Positions 18,767 through 27,734 of a stretch of 64,000 nt of DNA are shown piece by piece. Each line of letters starts with the position of its first letter. The first letter of the stretch is position 1. A program made the translations under genes and the position numbers. This DNA is from Caballeronia insecticola (GTDB lineage: Bacteria; Pseudomonadota; Gammaproteobacteria; Burkholderiales; Burkholderiaceae). The notes beneath the pieces were generated by a model, which saw only the letters and a program-made list of their open reading frames with translations, made no database searches and was not told where the DNA came from. The stretch spans positions 682,001 to 746,000 of the forward strand of contig NC_021288.1 in the NCBI RefSeq assembly GCF_000402035.1, given 5' to 3'.

Positions 18767-18954
18767 GATCGTGATCGAAAAAAAACGGAACGAATCTGGA
18801 AGGCTAGCGCAAATCACGCGGGCTTGCAGTCCGTGCATGTCGGCGCGCGACGAGTGATGCGCGAAGCGGCCTCATTCTCCGCTCATTCACGCGCGCCAGA
18901 ATGCTCCTCAACCGATGCGCACTCACGTCGCACCGCGTTTCGAGGAGAGAGGCC

Positions 18955-19275
18955 ATGAACAAGATCGCTTATGTCGCAGCCGCAGCCGTGCTCGGTTTCG
19001 GACTGGTGCGCGCCGCGCAGGCGCATGTCTTCGTCGGCGTGAATGTCGGCATGCCTTTGGTGCCTGCGGTGCCTGTCATGCCCGTCATGCCTGTGATGGC
19101 GCCCGCGCCCGTGATCGTGGCTCCGCCCGTCGCCCCGGTTGCGGTTTATGCGCCGCCGGTGGCCTACTCCTACTATGCGCCGCCCGCGCCCGTGTATGCG
19201 CCGTCCGTCGCGGTCGGTTACTGGGGACATCCGGGATGGGGATACCGTCATTACGCCGTCGGCTACTGGCGCTAG
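18955..19275 (+). CDS. Small exported PXPV-repeat protein
   Basis: The product is 106 residues. A signal peptide (MNKIAYVAAAAVLGFGLVRAAQA) is followed by a low-complexity region of Val, Pro, Ala and Tyr with repeated P-V-M and P-x-P-V units, ending GYWGHPGWGYRHYAVGYW. It resembles the PXPV-repeat proteins common in Burkholderiaceae, whose function is unknown. A GAGGAGAG ribosome site precedes the ATG at 18955; an upstream in-frame ATG at 18901 would spoil the signal peptide. The gene is divergent from the FrnE-like gene and converges with the IclR gene. Confidence 0.82.
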   Translation: MNKIAYVAAAAVLGFGLVRAAQAHVFVGVNVGMPLVPAVPVMPVMPVMAPAPVIVAPPVAPVAVYAPPVAYSYYAPPAPVYAPSVAVGYWGHPGWGYRHYAVGYWR

Positions 19276-19280
19276 ACGCT

Positions 19281-20123
19281 TCAGTCGACGCGCCGCCGGG
19301 ACGAGATCGCCGATGCCGTGGAAATGACGAGATCGGCGAAGCGCTTTTCATCGCGATCCGCCTGCCAGCGCGAACGCGCCACCGCAATATTCACCGCGCC
19401 GATACCGCGTCCGCGCACGTTGGTAATGGCGGCCGCCGTCGAGATGTCGCTGACGAAGTATTCGTCTTCCGTATGCGCGTAGCCTTGCTTGCGGATCTGC
19501 GCGATGCGCTCCTTGATCTTGCGCGGCTGATACACCGTGGACTGCGTGTAGGGCACGAGATTCGTGCGCGCGAGAATGTCGTCGATTTCGCCGTCGTCAA
19601 GCGTTGCGAGAATCGCGAGTCCGGGCGCCGTGCAATACGCGGGCAGCCGCGAGCCGGTGATCACATGCGCGTTGAACACGTTGCGGCTCACGATGCGCAG
19701 CACGAACACGATATGCGTGTCGTCGAGCACGGTGAGGTTGGTCGCCTCTTCCGTCTCCGAGCCGAGCTGCTGCAAATACGGCGTCGCGCGGCTGACGAGT
19801 TCGTTCGACGTGAGGTAGTGATAGGTGAAGTCGAGCAGACGCGGCGACAGTTCGTACTTGCGGCTGTCCGGGTCCTTGAAGAGATAGCCGAGCGCGGACA
19901 GCGTGTAGGTGAAGCGTTGCGTCGCGCTCATGTCGAAGCCGGTGAGCGATGCAATCTCCGAAAGCGACAGTTGACGCTTGCTGCCGTCGAAGGCGGTGAG
20001 CACTTTCATCGCCTTTTCGACCGACTGCACGTAAAGCGCCGATGCGCTCGGGTCCGCCGTCTCGCCTCGCGGCTTGGCCGCCGGAGTCTTGCGCTTGCGC
20101 GGGGCTTTGGGCTCGTCGTTCAT
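19281..20123 (-). CDS. IclR-family transcriptional regulator
   Basis: The product is 280 residues. A basic, disordered N-terminus (PKAPRKRKTPAAKPRG) precedes the IclR winged helix (VQSVEKAMKVLTAFDGSKRQ, then LSEIASLTGFDMSATQRFTYTL). An effector domain follows, ending around YVSDISTAAAITNVRG-like residues (EDEYFVSDISTAAAI). The ATG at 20123 is preferred; an upstream frame to 20207 runs into the preceding gene region. It is the last gene of the CoA-ligase/ABC-importer operon, 40 bp after the ligase, and probably controls it, perhaps through the repeated palindromes near 26502-26531. Confidence 0.88.
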   Translation of the reverse strand: MNDEPKAPRKRKTPAAKPRGETADPSASALYVQSVEKAMKVLTAFDGSKRQLSLSEIASLTGFDMSATQRFTYTLSALGYLFKDPDSRKYELSPRLLDFTYHYLTSNELVSRATPYLQQLGSETEEATNLTVLDDTHIVFVLRIVSRNVFNAHVITGSRLPAYCTAPGLAILATLDDGEIDDILARTNLVPYTQSTVYQPRKIKERIAQIRKQGYAHTEDEYFVSDISTAAAITNVRGRGIGAVNIAVARSRWQADRDEKRFADLVISTASAISSRRRVD

Positions 20124-20163
20124 CGGTCTTGTTGTCTTCGGTTCGAACCACGAATTATGGCAC

Positions 20164-21714
20164 TTACGCCTGCACTTTCCCCAGCCGGTCCCATGCATCG
20201 TCGACATTGCGCGGCAGCAGATGCTTCTTGATGCGCTCGCTCGCCGTCAATTCGAAGCCCGCCACCGCGCGGTAATAGCGCGGCAACTGGAAGCTCGCGA
20301 GCCGGTCGCGCGCCCATGCATGCATGGCTTCCCATTCGACCGGCGCGTCCTTGAACTGCACATTCAGCAGGATATCCTGCTCGCCGATCGACGACGCCAC
20401 GCCAATCGCCGCGCTCGCGCGAATTGCCGGATGCGCCGCGAAAATGCGCTCGATTTCCCACGCCGACACGTTCTCGCCACGCACGCGCATGCTGTCCGTC
20501 TGCCGGCCGATGAAGTACAGATCGCCATCGGCGTCGCGGCGCGCGCGGTCGCCCGTATGCAGCTTGCCGTTGCGCAGCGCGGCGTGCGTGGCGTCGGGAT
20601 TCTTCAGGTACATCGGCAGGAACGTGCCGTCCACCTTGCTCGTCAATACGATCTCGCCCGCTTCGCCGTCCTGCACGGGCAGGCCGTTTTCATCGAGTAA
20701 TTCGATCTCGATCCACGGCAGCGCGCGGCCGATCGAGCCCGGTTTGCCGGTGGCGTTCATGCTCGCGAAGCTCGAACATTCGGTCATGCCGTAGCATTCC
20801 CGCAAACGCACGCTCAGCCGTTCCTGAATCGCTTCCCATGCGGATGCGCTCACGCCCGCGCCCCACGCGACGCGCAGCGTATGCGACGCAGGCCGCGCCG
20901 TGTCGGGCAACTGCATCAGGATATCGAGCACGCCGCCGAGATAATGCAGTTGCGTCGCGCCCGCGCGTTCAATCTGCGGCCAGAACTGCGACGCCGAGAA
21001 ACGCGGCACCGCGTGCAGCGTCACCGCTTCGAGAAACGGCAGCAGCAGCATCTGCGCCCCGCCGATATGACACAACGGTTCCCACAGAAACAGCCGGTCG
21101 CCTTCGCGCACGTCCGCGACCTTGAGCGCCGCTTCGCTCGCAATACGCATCATGCGATGCGTGAAGACGACGCCCTTCGGCGCGCCCGTCGTACCCGATG
21201 TATAGATGATGCACAGCGGATCATGCACGCCGATATCCGGCGTCGTGAACTGCGCGTTCGCATCGCTTGCATCGCTTTCATCGAAGGCCGGCAGACGCAC
21301 GCGACGCGCCGCGCCGCAATCGATGCCGGCGCTCGCGTCATCGAATTCGTCGTCGATGACGAAGAGCTTCGGCTCCGCATGTTGCAGCAGATATTCGAGG
21401 CCCGCCGCGCGCAGCTTCGTGTTCACCGGCACCCAGACAAGCCCGCTCAACACGAGCGCGTAGATCAGGTGAATATGTTCGGCGCTGTTGCCGAGCATCA
21501 CGGCAACGCGATCGCCCTGCACGAGTCCCGCATCGGCGAACCAGTGCTGTAACTGCGCGATATGCCGCGCGGCGTCTTCGCAGGTGATCGCGTGATCGTC
21601 GAAATGCACGATGGTGCGCGCGGGCGCGCGGCGCAATCCGGCTGCGAGCAGCGGCACGCAATCGAGTTCGTCTTCTGCGTGACGATGAGCGAAGTAGTCT
21701 GAGTAACGATGCAT
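20164..21714 (-). CDS. AMP-dependent acyl-CoA synthetase/ligase (CaiC-like)
   Basis: The product is 516 residues of the ANL superfamily. The P-loop-like motif is YTSGTTGAPKGVVFTH, followed by CYGMTECS, the ATP-binding HTGDRARRDADGDLYFIGR, and the hinge GENVSAWEIE with a late KKHLLPR-type lysine region. It activates a carboxylate as acyl-CoA. Start 21714 gives MHRYSDYFAHRH; the in-frame extension overlaps the permease gene and is rejected. With the CoA hydratase and importer of the same operon it suggests uptake, CoA activation and hydration of a short, possibly carnitine-like acid. That role is inference. Confidence 0.9.
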   Translation of the reverse strand: MHRYSDYFAHRHAEDELDCVPLLAAGLRRAPARTIVHFDDHAITCEDAARHIAQLQHWFADAGLVQGDRVAVMLGNSAEHIHLIYALVLSGLVWVPVNTKLRAAGLEYLLQHAEPKLFVIDDEFDDASAGIDCGAARRVRLPAFDESDASDANAQFTTPDIGVHDPLCIIYTSGTTGAPKGVVFTHRMMRIASEAALKVADVREGDRLFLWEPLCHIGGAQMLLLPFLEAVTLHAVPRFSASQFWPQIERAGATQLHYLGGVLDILMQLPDTARPASHTLRVAWGAGVSASAWEAIQERLSVRLRECYGMTECSSFASMNATGKPGSIGRALPWIEIELLDENGLPVQDGEAGEIVLTSKVDGTFLPMYLKNPDATHAALRNGKLHTGDRARRDADGDLYFIGRQTDSMRVRGENVSAWEIERIFAAHPAIRASAAIGVASSIGEQDILLNVQFKDAPVEWEAMHAWARDRLASFQLPRYYRAVAGFELTASERIKKHLLPRNVDDAWDRLGKVQA

Positions 21715-21740
21715 GTCTGAACCGGTTGAAGCGCCGAAAG

Positions 21741-23522
21741 TTAGCGCGCGCGGCGCTTGAGCCAGGAAGAAACCGCGACGACGAGCGCAATCAGGATGAT
21801 GAGCGTGGTCGATACGGCGGCGAGCGTCGGCGTGATCGCAAGCTGGATGTCGTCCCACATCTGCTTGGGCAGCGTCGAATTGATGCCGCCGCTCACGAAG
21901 ATCGCGATGGTCAGATCGTCGAACGACACGAGGAACGCGAACAGGAACGCGGCGGTCACGCTCGCCATCAACAGCGGCAGCACGACCGACGTGATGCGTC
22001 GCAAGGGCGATGCGCCCATTACGCGCGCGGCGTCGTCGAGACGCCAGTCGAAGCGCTGGAAACCTGCGGCGAGCGTCACGACTACATAAGGAATCGCGAG
22101 CACCGTATGTCCGATGACGAGGCCGAGATTCGTGCCCGTCAGACCGAAGCGGCCGAACAGATACAGCAGCCCGACCGCCACGACAATGCGCGGCACGATC
22201 AGCGGCGCGACCAGCAGCGCGAACATCGGCTTGCTCGCGCGGCGCGGCATGCGCGTCATCGCGAGCGTCGCGCCGAAGCCGAGCAGGAGCGACAACACGG
22301 CGGTGCCGAGACCGACTTCGAACGAGCGGATGATCGCGCTATGCCACACCGGCGAATCCATGAAGGTGCCGAACCACTTCATGCTGAAGAGCTTCGGCGG
22401 AAACGCGATGTAATCGCTCTTCGTGAACGCATACGGAATCACCGAGAGCACCGGCGCCACCAGCACCGCCATGATCACGCACGTATAGAAACCGAGCGGG
22501 CTCGCGGCGCGTGCAGTCACGGCGGCGTTCGCCTTGCGTCGCATCACGAAGGGCGAAAACAGGCGGCCCGCCGTCATCAGCAGCGCCAGTCTGAAGCCCT
22601 GCGCACGCGAGCCGCGCGAACGTTCCGTCACTTCGCCCGTGAGCGACGTGAGGCCGACCATGCGGTCGTAGACGAAGAAGATCACGATCGAGCAGATGAG
22701 CAGCACCGTCGACAACGCGCCCGCGAAACGCATGTCGAACAGTTCGAGCACGGCGGAAATGACAAGCTGCGCGATCATCGTTTCCTTCGGCGAGCCGAGC
22801 AGCGCCGGCACGATGAAGAAGCCGAGACTCGAAATGAACACGAGCAGTCCCGCCGCCGCAACGCCCGGCGACGAGAGCGGCAGGAACACCGTGAAGAAGC
22901 TCATGCCGCGTTCGGCGCCGAGCGTTTCGGCGGCTTGCGCGAGACGATCGTCGATGCCGCGCATCACGGGCAGCATGGTCATCACGGCGAGCGGCAACAT
23001 CGAATGAACCATGCCGATGAGCACGCCCGTCAGCGACGGAATCGTGCCGCTGGTTTCGCGCACGAGTCCGAGCGACAGCGCAATGGTCGACAGCACGCCG
23101 GTCTTCGAAAGCAGCAGCATCCACGCGTAGGTCTTCACGAGATAGCTGGTCCAGAACGGCAGCATGATCCACAGCAGCCAACGCTCGCGCATGCGCTCCG
23201 ACAAGCGGCTCAGCATGTACGCGACCGGATAGCCGAGCAGAATCGACAATGCCGCCGTCATGAACGAAATGGCGAAGGTGATCCACAGCACCTTCGCATA
23301 GACCGGCGTGCGCGCAATGCGCTCGAATTGCGCGAGGCCGATCTGCCCATCGGGGCCGACGAGGCCGCCTTGCAGAATCTCGCCGACCGGCACGATAAAG
23401 AACACGAGCAGGAACAACAGCGTCGGCACGATCGGCAGAAAGCGCATGCAGCGCGCGAGCCACATGGCGCGCCCGCGACGCGCGGCATCGTTCTCGCGAT
23501 GCGCATGAAGGGCGATGGTCAT
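21741..23522 (-). CDS. ABC transporter permease, two permease units fused
   Basis: The product is 593 residues with about 12 membrane segments. Two separate EAA loops are seen: AETLGAERGMSFFTVFLPLS in the first half and ARVMGASPLRRITSVVLPLL in the second. This equals a PotB-like and a PotC-like permease in one chain, as in FbpB-type iron importers, while the partner ATPase and binding protein are PotA/PotD-like. It replaces the two separate permease genes seen in the other importers of the window. It is spaced 9 bp from the ATPase gene and 26 bp from the ligase gene. Confidence 0.9.
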   Translation of the reverse strand: MTIALHAHRENDAARRGRAMWLARCMRFLPIVPTLLFLLVFFIVPVGEILQGGLVGPDGQIGLAQFERIARTPVYAKVLWITFAISFMTAALSILLGYPVAYMLSRLSERMRERWLLWIMLPFWTSYLVKTYAWMLLLSKTGVLSTIALSLGLVRETSGTIPSLTGVLIGMVHSMLPLAVMTMLPVMRGIDDRLAQAAETLGAERGMSFFTVFLPLSSPGVAAAGLLVFISSLGFFIVPALLGSPKETMIAQLVISAVLELFDMRFAGALSTVLLICSIVIFFVYDRMVGLTSLTGEVTERSRGSRAQGFRLALLMTAGRLFSPFVMRRKANAAVTARAASPLGFYTCVIMAVLVAPVLSVIPYAFTKSDYIAFPPKLFSMKWFGTFMDSPVWHSAIIRSFEVGLGTAVLSLLLGFGATLAMTRMPRRASKPMFALLVAPLIVPRIVVAVGLLYLFGRFGLTGTNLGLVIGHTVLAIPYVVVTLAAGFQRFDWRLDDAARVMGASPLRRITSVVLPLLMASVTAAFLFAFLVSFDDLTIAIFVSGGINSTLPKQMWDDIQLAITPTLAAVSTTLIILIALVVAVSSWLKRRAR

Positions 23523-23531
23523 GGCGTGTCC

Positions 23532-24593
23532 TCAGGCGTGCAGCAATGTCGTGCGATAGGGGTCCCACACGAGTCCCACCTTGTCGCCGATGCGCGGGCT
23601 CAGGCTGCGTTCGCATCGCACGGTGAGTTCGCTGCCGTCGTTCATCGCGAGTTGCACGCGCGTGTCGCTGCCGAAGAACACGACATCCGCGATCGTGCCG
23701 TCGACAAAGCCGCTTTGCGGCTCGACCAGACGCGGCGCTTCGGGACGCACGAGCAGCGTATGGCGTGCATCCGGTGCGGCCGAGACGTTCAACGGCAGCG
23801 GAATACGCCCGCCCGCCGCGAGCAGAATCGGTTCGCCGCCCGCGCCGCGTGTATCGTCGAGCGCGCCTTCGAGCAGATTCGAATGACCGATGAAACCCGC
23901 AGCAAAGCGCGTCGCGGGACGATCGTAGAGATCGGCGGGCGTGCCCACCTGTTCGATGCGCGCCTGGTTCATCAGGCAGATGCGGTCGGAGAGCGTGAGC
24001 GCCTCGTCCTGATCGTGCGTCACGTAGACGAAGGTCGCGCCGAGTTCCTTGTGCAGGCGGCGAATCTCCGACTGCATGTGCTCGCGCAATTTCTTGTCGA
24101 GCGCGCCGAGCGGTTCGTCGAGCAGAATCACCGAAGGACGATACGCAAAGCAGCGCGCCAGCGCGATGCGCTGCTGCTGCCCGCCCGACAGCTCCTTCGG
24201 AAAGCGCTGCGCGTAGTCGCCCATGCGCACCATCGCGAGCGCATCGTCGACGGCGGCGCGCACGTCCTCGCGCGACTTGCGGCGCATGCGCAGCCCGTAC
24301 GCGACGTTGTCCCACACGCTCATGTGCGGAAACAGCGCATAGCTTTGAAATACCATGCCGATGCCGCGCTTGCCCGGTTCGACATGCGTGACGTCGCGCC
24401 CGTCGATCTCGATGCGTCCCGCGCTCGGCGCGACGAGTCCCGAGATCATCTGCAACAGCGTGGTCTTGCCCGAACCCGAGGGACCGAGCAGCGTCAGGAA
24501 TTCGCCGGCCTGCACGGCAAGATCCGTCGCTTCCAGCGCAACCGAGTCGCCGTAGCGCTTCGCAATGCCGATCGCCTCGAGTTTCGAGCTCAT
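23532..24593 (-). CDS. ABC transporter ATPase, PotA-like
   Basis: The product is 353 residues. Walker A is GPSGSGKT (37-44), the signature LSGGQQQR, Walker B VILLDEPLGALDKKLRE and the switch histidine VTHDQDEAL. A C-terminal TOBE-like regulatory domain ends with VRCERSLSPRIGDKVGLVW. It drives the fused permease encoded next. It is preceded by the binding-protein gene with a 10-bp gap. Confidence 0.92.
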   Translation of the reverse strand: MSSKLEAIGIAKRYGDSVALEATDLAVQAGEFLTLLGPSGSGKTTLLQMISGLVAPSAGRIEIDGRDVTHVEPGKRGIGMVFQSYALFPHMSVWDNVAYGLRMRRKSREDVRAAVDDALAMVRMGDYAQRFPKELSGGQQQRIALARCFAYRPSVILLDEPLGALDKKLREHMQSEIRRLHKELGATFVYVTHDQDEALTLSDRICLMNQARIEQVGTPADLYDRPATRFAAGFIGHSNLLEGALDDTRGAGGEPILLAAGGRIPLPLNVSAAPDARHTLLVRPEAPRLVEPQSGFVDGTIADVVFFGSDTRVQLAMNDGSELTVRCERSLSPRIGDKVGLVWDPYRTTLLHA

Positions 24594-24603
24594 CTTGCCT
24601 TCC

Positions 24604-25665
24604 TCACGAAATGATCCACGAGTTGAAGCGCTCGGTGACCTTCTGGCGGTTCGCTTCCCACCATTGCGGGCTCGGCAGCTTCATGTCGCGGATATTGTCC
24701 GGCGCCGTGGGCAGAAGCGACGCGCGCTCTTTGCCGATGAACTCGAACGCCTTCTTGTTGGTCGGGCCATAGGCGAGCGTGCGCGTGAGCAGCGCCTGGC
24801 GCTTCGCATCGGCGCAAAAGCGCACGAACTGCTTCGCGGCATCCGCGCGCGGCGTGCCCTTCGGAATGCCCCAGCCTTCGATCGAATACAGACCCTGATT
24901 CCACACGATGTTGACCGGCGCGCCGCCATCCTTCGCGGCTTGCGCGCGGCCGTTCCATGTCGAGATCATGTCGACGTCGCCGCTCTGGATCGCCTGCATC
25001 GCCTGTGCGCCCGAGGTCCACCAGATGTTGATGTGCGGCTTGATCTTGTCGAGGCTCTTGAACGCGCGGTCCACATCGAGCGGATAGAGTTTGTCGAGCG
25101 GCACGCCGTCCGCGAGCAGCGCCTGTTCGAGCGTGTCGAGCGGACTGCGGCGCAGGCAGCGGCGGCCGGGAAATTTCTTCACGTCCCAGAAGTCCGCCCA
25201 CGATTTCGGGCCGTTGTCCTTGAACTTGTCCGCGCGATACGCGAGCACCGTGGCGTACACATCGACGCCGAGCCAGTTCGGCGTGATCGCCTCCGGCATG
25301 ATGTCGGGGAAATCGCTCGCCTTCAGGCCGATCGGCTCCAGCAGACCCTTCGATTCCAGATACGGAATGTCGGCGGACAACGTGAGCGTCGTCACGTCCC
25401 ACACGTAATTCTTCGTCTGCACCATGGCGGCGAACTGCGCGACCGGCTGCGATTCGCGCGCGACGCTCACCACCTTGATGCCCGTCGCCTTCTCGAACGG
25501 ATCGTAGAACGCTTCGCGATAAGCCGTCGTATAAGGACCGCCCGGGTCCGACACCACGATCTGCTTCGATTGCGCGCGCGCCGCGAGCGGCATCGCGCCG
25601 GCCACGGCGAGCGCGCCCGCGCCGTGCAGAATGCGGCGCCGCGCCGGGTTGAAGTCTTGCGTCAT
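24604..25665 (-). CDS. ABC transporter substrate-binding protein, PotD/AfuA-like
   Basis: The product is 353 residues. The N-terminus has a twin-arginine-like signal (NPARRRILHGAGALAVAG) ending AARAQS. The mature protein (VVSDPGGPYTTAYREAF, then ISTWNGRAQAAKDGGAP) is a type II binding protein of the spermidine/putrescine group. It is the periplasmic part of the importer encoded by the next two genes and follows the enoyl-CoA hydratase gene by 65 bp. The ligand is unknown. Confidence 0.87.
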   Translation of the reverse strand: MTQDFNPARRRILHGAGALAVAGAMPLAARAQSKQIVVSDPGGPYTTAYREAFYDPFEKATGIKVVSVARESQPVAQFAAMVQTKNYVWDVTTLTLSADIPYLESKGLLEPIGLKASDFPDIMPEAITPNWLGVDVYATVLAYRADKFKDNGPKSWADFWDVKKFPGRRCLRRSPLDTLEQALLADGVPLDKLYPLDVDRAFKSLDKIKPHINIWWTSGAQAMQAIQSGDVDMISTWNGRAQAAKDGGAPVNIVWNQGLYSIEGWGIPKGTPRADAAKQFVRFCADAKRQALLTRTLAYGPTNKKAFEFIGKERASLLPTAPDNIRDMKLPSPQWWEANRQKVTERFNSWIIS

Positions 25666-25730
25666 TGTTCAGGTCTCCCGCACAGGGGTTGAGAAAGAGA
25701 ACGGCTCGACTCGGGTTCGGCTGCGTGGTG

Positions 25731-26492
25731 TTATTTGGCGCGCTTGCGGAAGAACTCTTCCATCATGCGCGCGGGTTCCCCGGAGTCGTACGCTTCGCGC
25801 TGGATGCGCTCGCCCGCCTCGATGCAATCGACGAAGCCCGGTTCCGTCATTTCGCGGAAACGCTGCTTGTCCAGACGCATCGCGACAGGCGGCTTGGCGG
25901 CGAGTTCGGTGGCAATCTCGAGCGCCTTCTCGAACACCTTGTCTTCATCGACGAGATGATGAATCAGCCCGATGCGATGGCACTCCTCCGCCTCCATCAG
26001 ACGGCCGGTCAGCGTGAGTTCGATGGTGCGCGACATGCCGAGCATCGCGTTCATGATCCACGGGCCGGTCGTGCTCGCGATGCCCGCGTTGATTTCCGGC
26101 TGGCCCATGCGCACGCCCGCATGCCCGACGCGGATGTCGCCCAGCAGCGCAACCTGAAACGCCGAACCGGCGGCCGTGCCGTTGAGCGCCATCACGAGCG
26201 GCTTTTTCAGGCCGCGCAGCGCCGTGTAGTAACGCTGCCATTCCTTGACCCAGGCGACGGCGCGTTCGCCATCGAAATCGTGCGCTTCCGACAGATCCTG
26301 CCCCGCCGAAAATGCGCGATTACCCGCGCCCGTCATGATGATTGCGGCCACATCGTTGTCGTCGTTGAAGCGCTCCAGCGCCGCGATGATCGTCTCGCGC
26401 ATGGGCGTGGTCCACGCGTTCAGACGCTCCGGACGATTGAGGGTGATGACCGCGACGCGGCCATGGTTCGAGAACAGGACGTTTTCGCTCAT
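25731..26492 (-). CDS. Enoyl-CoA hydratase/isomerase family protein (crotonase fold)
   Basis: The product is 253 residues. The oxyanion-hole segments AFSAGQDL (60-67) and NGTAAGSAF (104-112) are present. By alignment in the head, the first catalytic Glu of hydratases is Gln113 while the second is kept as Glu133 in GQPEINAG. A one-glutamate active site points to an isomerase, lyase or unusual hydratase rather than a standard beta-oxidation enzyme. It is the first gene of the operon, with paired palindromes just upstream. Its substrate should be the CoA ester made by the ligase of the same operon. Confidence 0.87.
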   Translation of the reverse strand: MSENVLFSNHGRVAVITLNRPERLNAWTTPMRETIIAALERFNDDNDVAAIIMTGAGNRAFSAGQDLSEAHDFDGERAVAWVKEWQRYYTALRGLKKPLVMALNGTAAGSAFQVALLGDIRVGHAGVRMGQPEINAGIASTTGPWIMNAMLGMSRTIELTLTGRLMEAEECHRIGLIHHLVDEDKVFEKALEIATELAAKPPVAMRLDKQRFREMTEPGFVDCIEAGERIQREAYDSGEPARMMEEFFRKRAK

Positions 26493-26501
26493 TTTTTATC
26501 G

Positions 26502-26531
26502 CATCGCAATAGTTGATGGTGTATTGCAATA
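26502..26531. promoter_or_regulatory. Paired operator-like palindromes upstream of the hydratase operon
   Basis: TATTGCAATA at 26522-26531 is a perfect 10-bp palindrome. A near copy, CATCGCAATA, lies at 26502-26511. The two are exactly 20 bp apart start to start (two helical turns), 10-39 bp upstream of the hydratase ATG. GCAATA (26506) and TATTGC (26522) also form a longer inverted repeat. They are good candidates for the binding site of the IclR protein encoded at the end of the operon. Confidence 0.5.
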
Positions 26532-26702
26532 TAGGCGCATCAAAAAGATGGTGCAAGCGGGTTTACGAGATAGGCGGAAGCGGTGTGTTGGCGCGGGGTT
26601 TGCAACAGGCGCGCAGGCGGGCCGGACGCATGAGTGCGTAGCGGCCGCAGGAGAAAGGCTTTGAGTGAATCGGCGCCGGGCGTTTGCCGGCTCAGGCTGC
26701 GC

Positions 26703-27734
26703 TCATGCCACGCTAAGCGGCGACAGATAGTCCGGCAGATCGGGCTGCTTCATGCGGCGGATGATCTCGAAGCGCAGCATCCAGCGCGTGTCCGCTTCGG
26801 CGATATGCGCCTGCAGAATCTGCGCCGCGCGCTCCGGCTTGCCCGCGAGAATGTGATCGATGATCTGAAGATGCTCGGTGAAGGCATCGCTGATGAGCTG
26901 ATCGGGAATCTGGAGATACGGATCGCTCAAATAGCGCGTCGGCACGAACAGCACATGCGTGCGCGAGAGCGCGAGCACGATCTCTTTGTTCGGACAATGC
27001 GAGAGCAGGTCGATATGCAGATCGGTTTCGGCCGTGTCCATCTCCGCGCCGCCGCGCTGCTTCGCCCCGATAGCGCCGATGAGCCGTTCGCGCGCCGCTT
27101 CGAGAAACGCGCGCGACACATGCGGCGCGGCCTGCATGAGCGCGGTCGGTTCGAGCAGGCGGCGCATTTCGAACAGATGGCCGATGCGCTCGCGCGTCAC
27201 TTGTTCTGCGATCCAGTGCCCGTTGCGGTCCTTCGACAGTTGACCCACGCTGTGCATGCGCGCCATCACGCCGCGCGCAATGGTGCGGCTCACGTCGAAA
27301 TGCTGTGCAAGCCCTTCCTCGGTGATGCGCACCGAGCCGAACAGCACGCGCGTGCAAAGTTCGCGTTCGAGTTCGGCGTACATGCGCTGCCATTGCGGCT
27401 CGCTCGTGATTTCCACGCGATCGAGCACGGCCTGCCTGCCCACGCGCTCGCCCGACGCCGTGCCCGCCACGCGATAACCGCGCCCTTCGCTCTCGACGAT
27501 GATCTTGTCCGCACACAACGCCGCGAGCGCAATGCGCGCAGGCGAACGGCTGATGCAGAACGACTTCGCGACCTGCGCTTCGAGCAGCTTTTCGCCGGGC
27601 GCGATGCGGCCATCGGCGATCATCTCGCGCAGCAACTGATACGTGCGATGCTGAATCGATCCGCTCGCTTCAGCCGGTGAAGGCGTGCCGGATTGCGCAT
27701 TCAACGTGGTCATGTCGGTGACGATGGAACTCAT
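26703..27734 (-). CDS. GntR/FCD-family regulator with two winged-helix domains
   Basis: The product is 343 residues. Residues 27-90 form a GntR winged helix (QHRTYQLLREMIADGRIAPG, then VAKSFCISRSPARIALAAL). Residues about 115-178 form a second one (YAELERELCTRVLFGSVRIT, then LAQHFDVSRTIARGVMARM). An all-helical FCD effector domain (about 183-330) follows. Most GntR/FCD proteins have a single winged helix and about 230 residues. It is the last cistron of the MFS-to-hydrolase operon, overlapping the hydrolase stop by 4 bases, so it probably regulates that operon. Confidence 0.87.
   Translation of the reverse strand: MSSIVTDMTTLNAQSGTPSPAEASGSIQHRTYQLLREMIADGRIAPGEKLLEAQVAKSFCISRSPARIALAALCADKIIVESEGRGYRVAGTASGERVGRQAVLDRVEITSEPQWQRMYAELERELCTRVLFGSVRITEEGLAQHFDVSRTIARGVMARMHSVGQLSKDRNGHWIAEQVTRERIGHLFEMRRLLEPTALMQAAPHVSRAFLEAARERLIGAIGAKQRGGAEMDTAETDLHIDLLSHCPNKEIVLALSRTHVLFVPTRYLSDPYLQIPDQLISDAFTEHLQIIDHILAGKPERAAQILQAHIAEADTRWMLRFEIIRRMKQPDLPDYLSPLSVA

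Noticed and set aside
20124..20207. N-terminal extension of the IclR protein
   Set aside because: The extra residues (HGTGWGKCRRKCHNSWF) match no IclR family sequence and overlap the ligase gene; the ATG at 20123 is better.
21726..24614. 962-codon plus-strand frame opposite the fused permease and ATPase
   Set aside because: Antisense shadow of strongly recognisable genes, with an extreme Arg/His/Glu bias.
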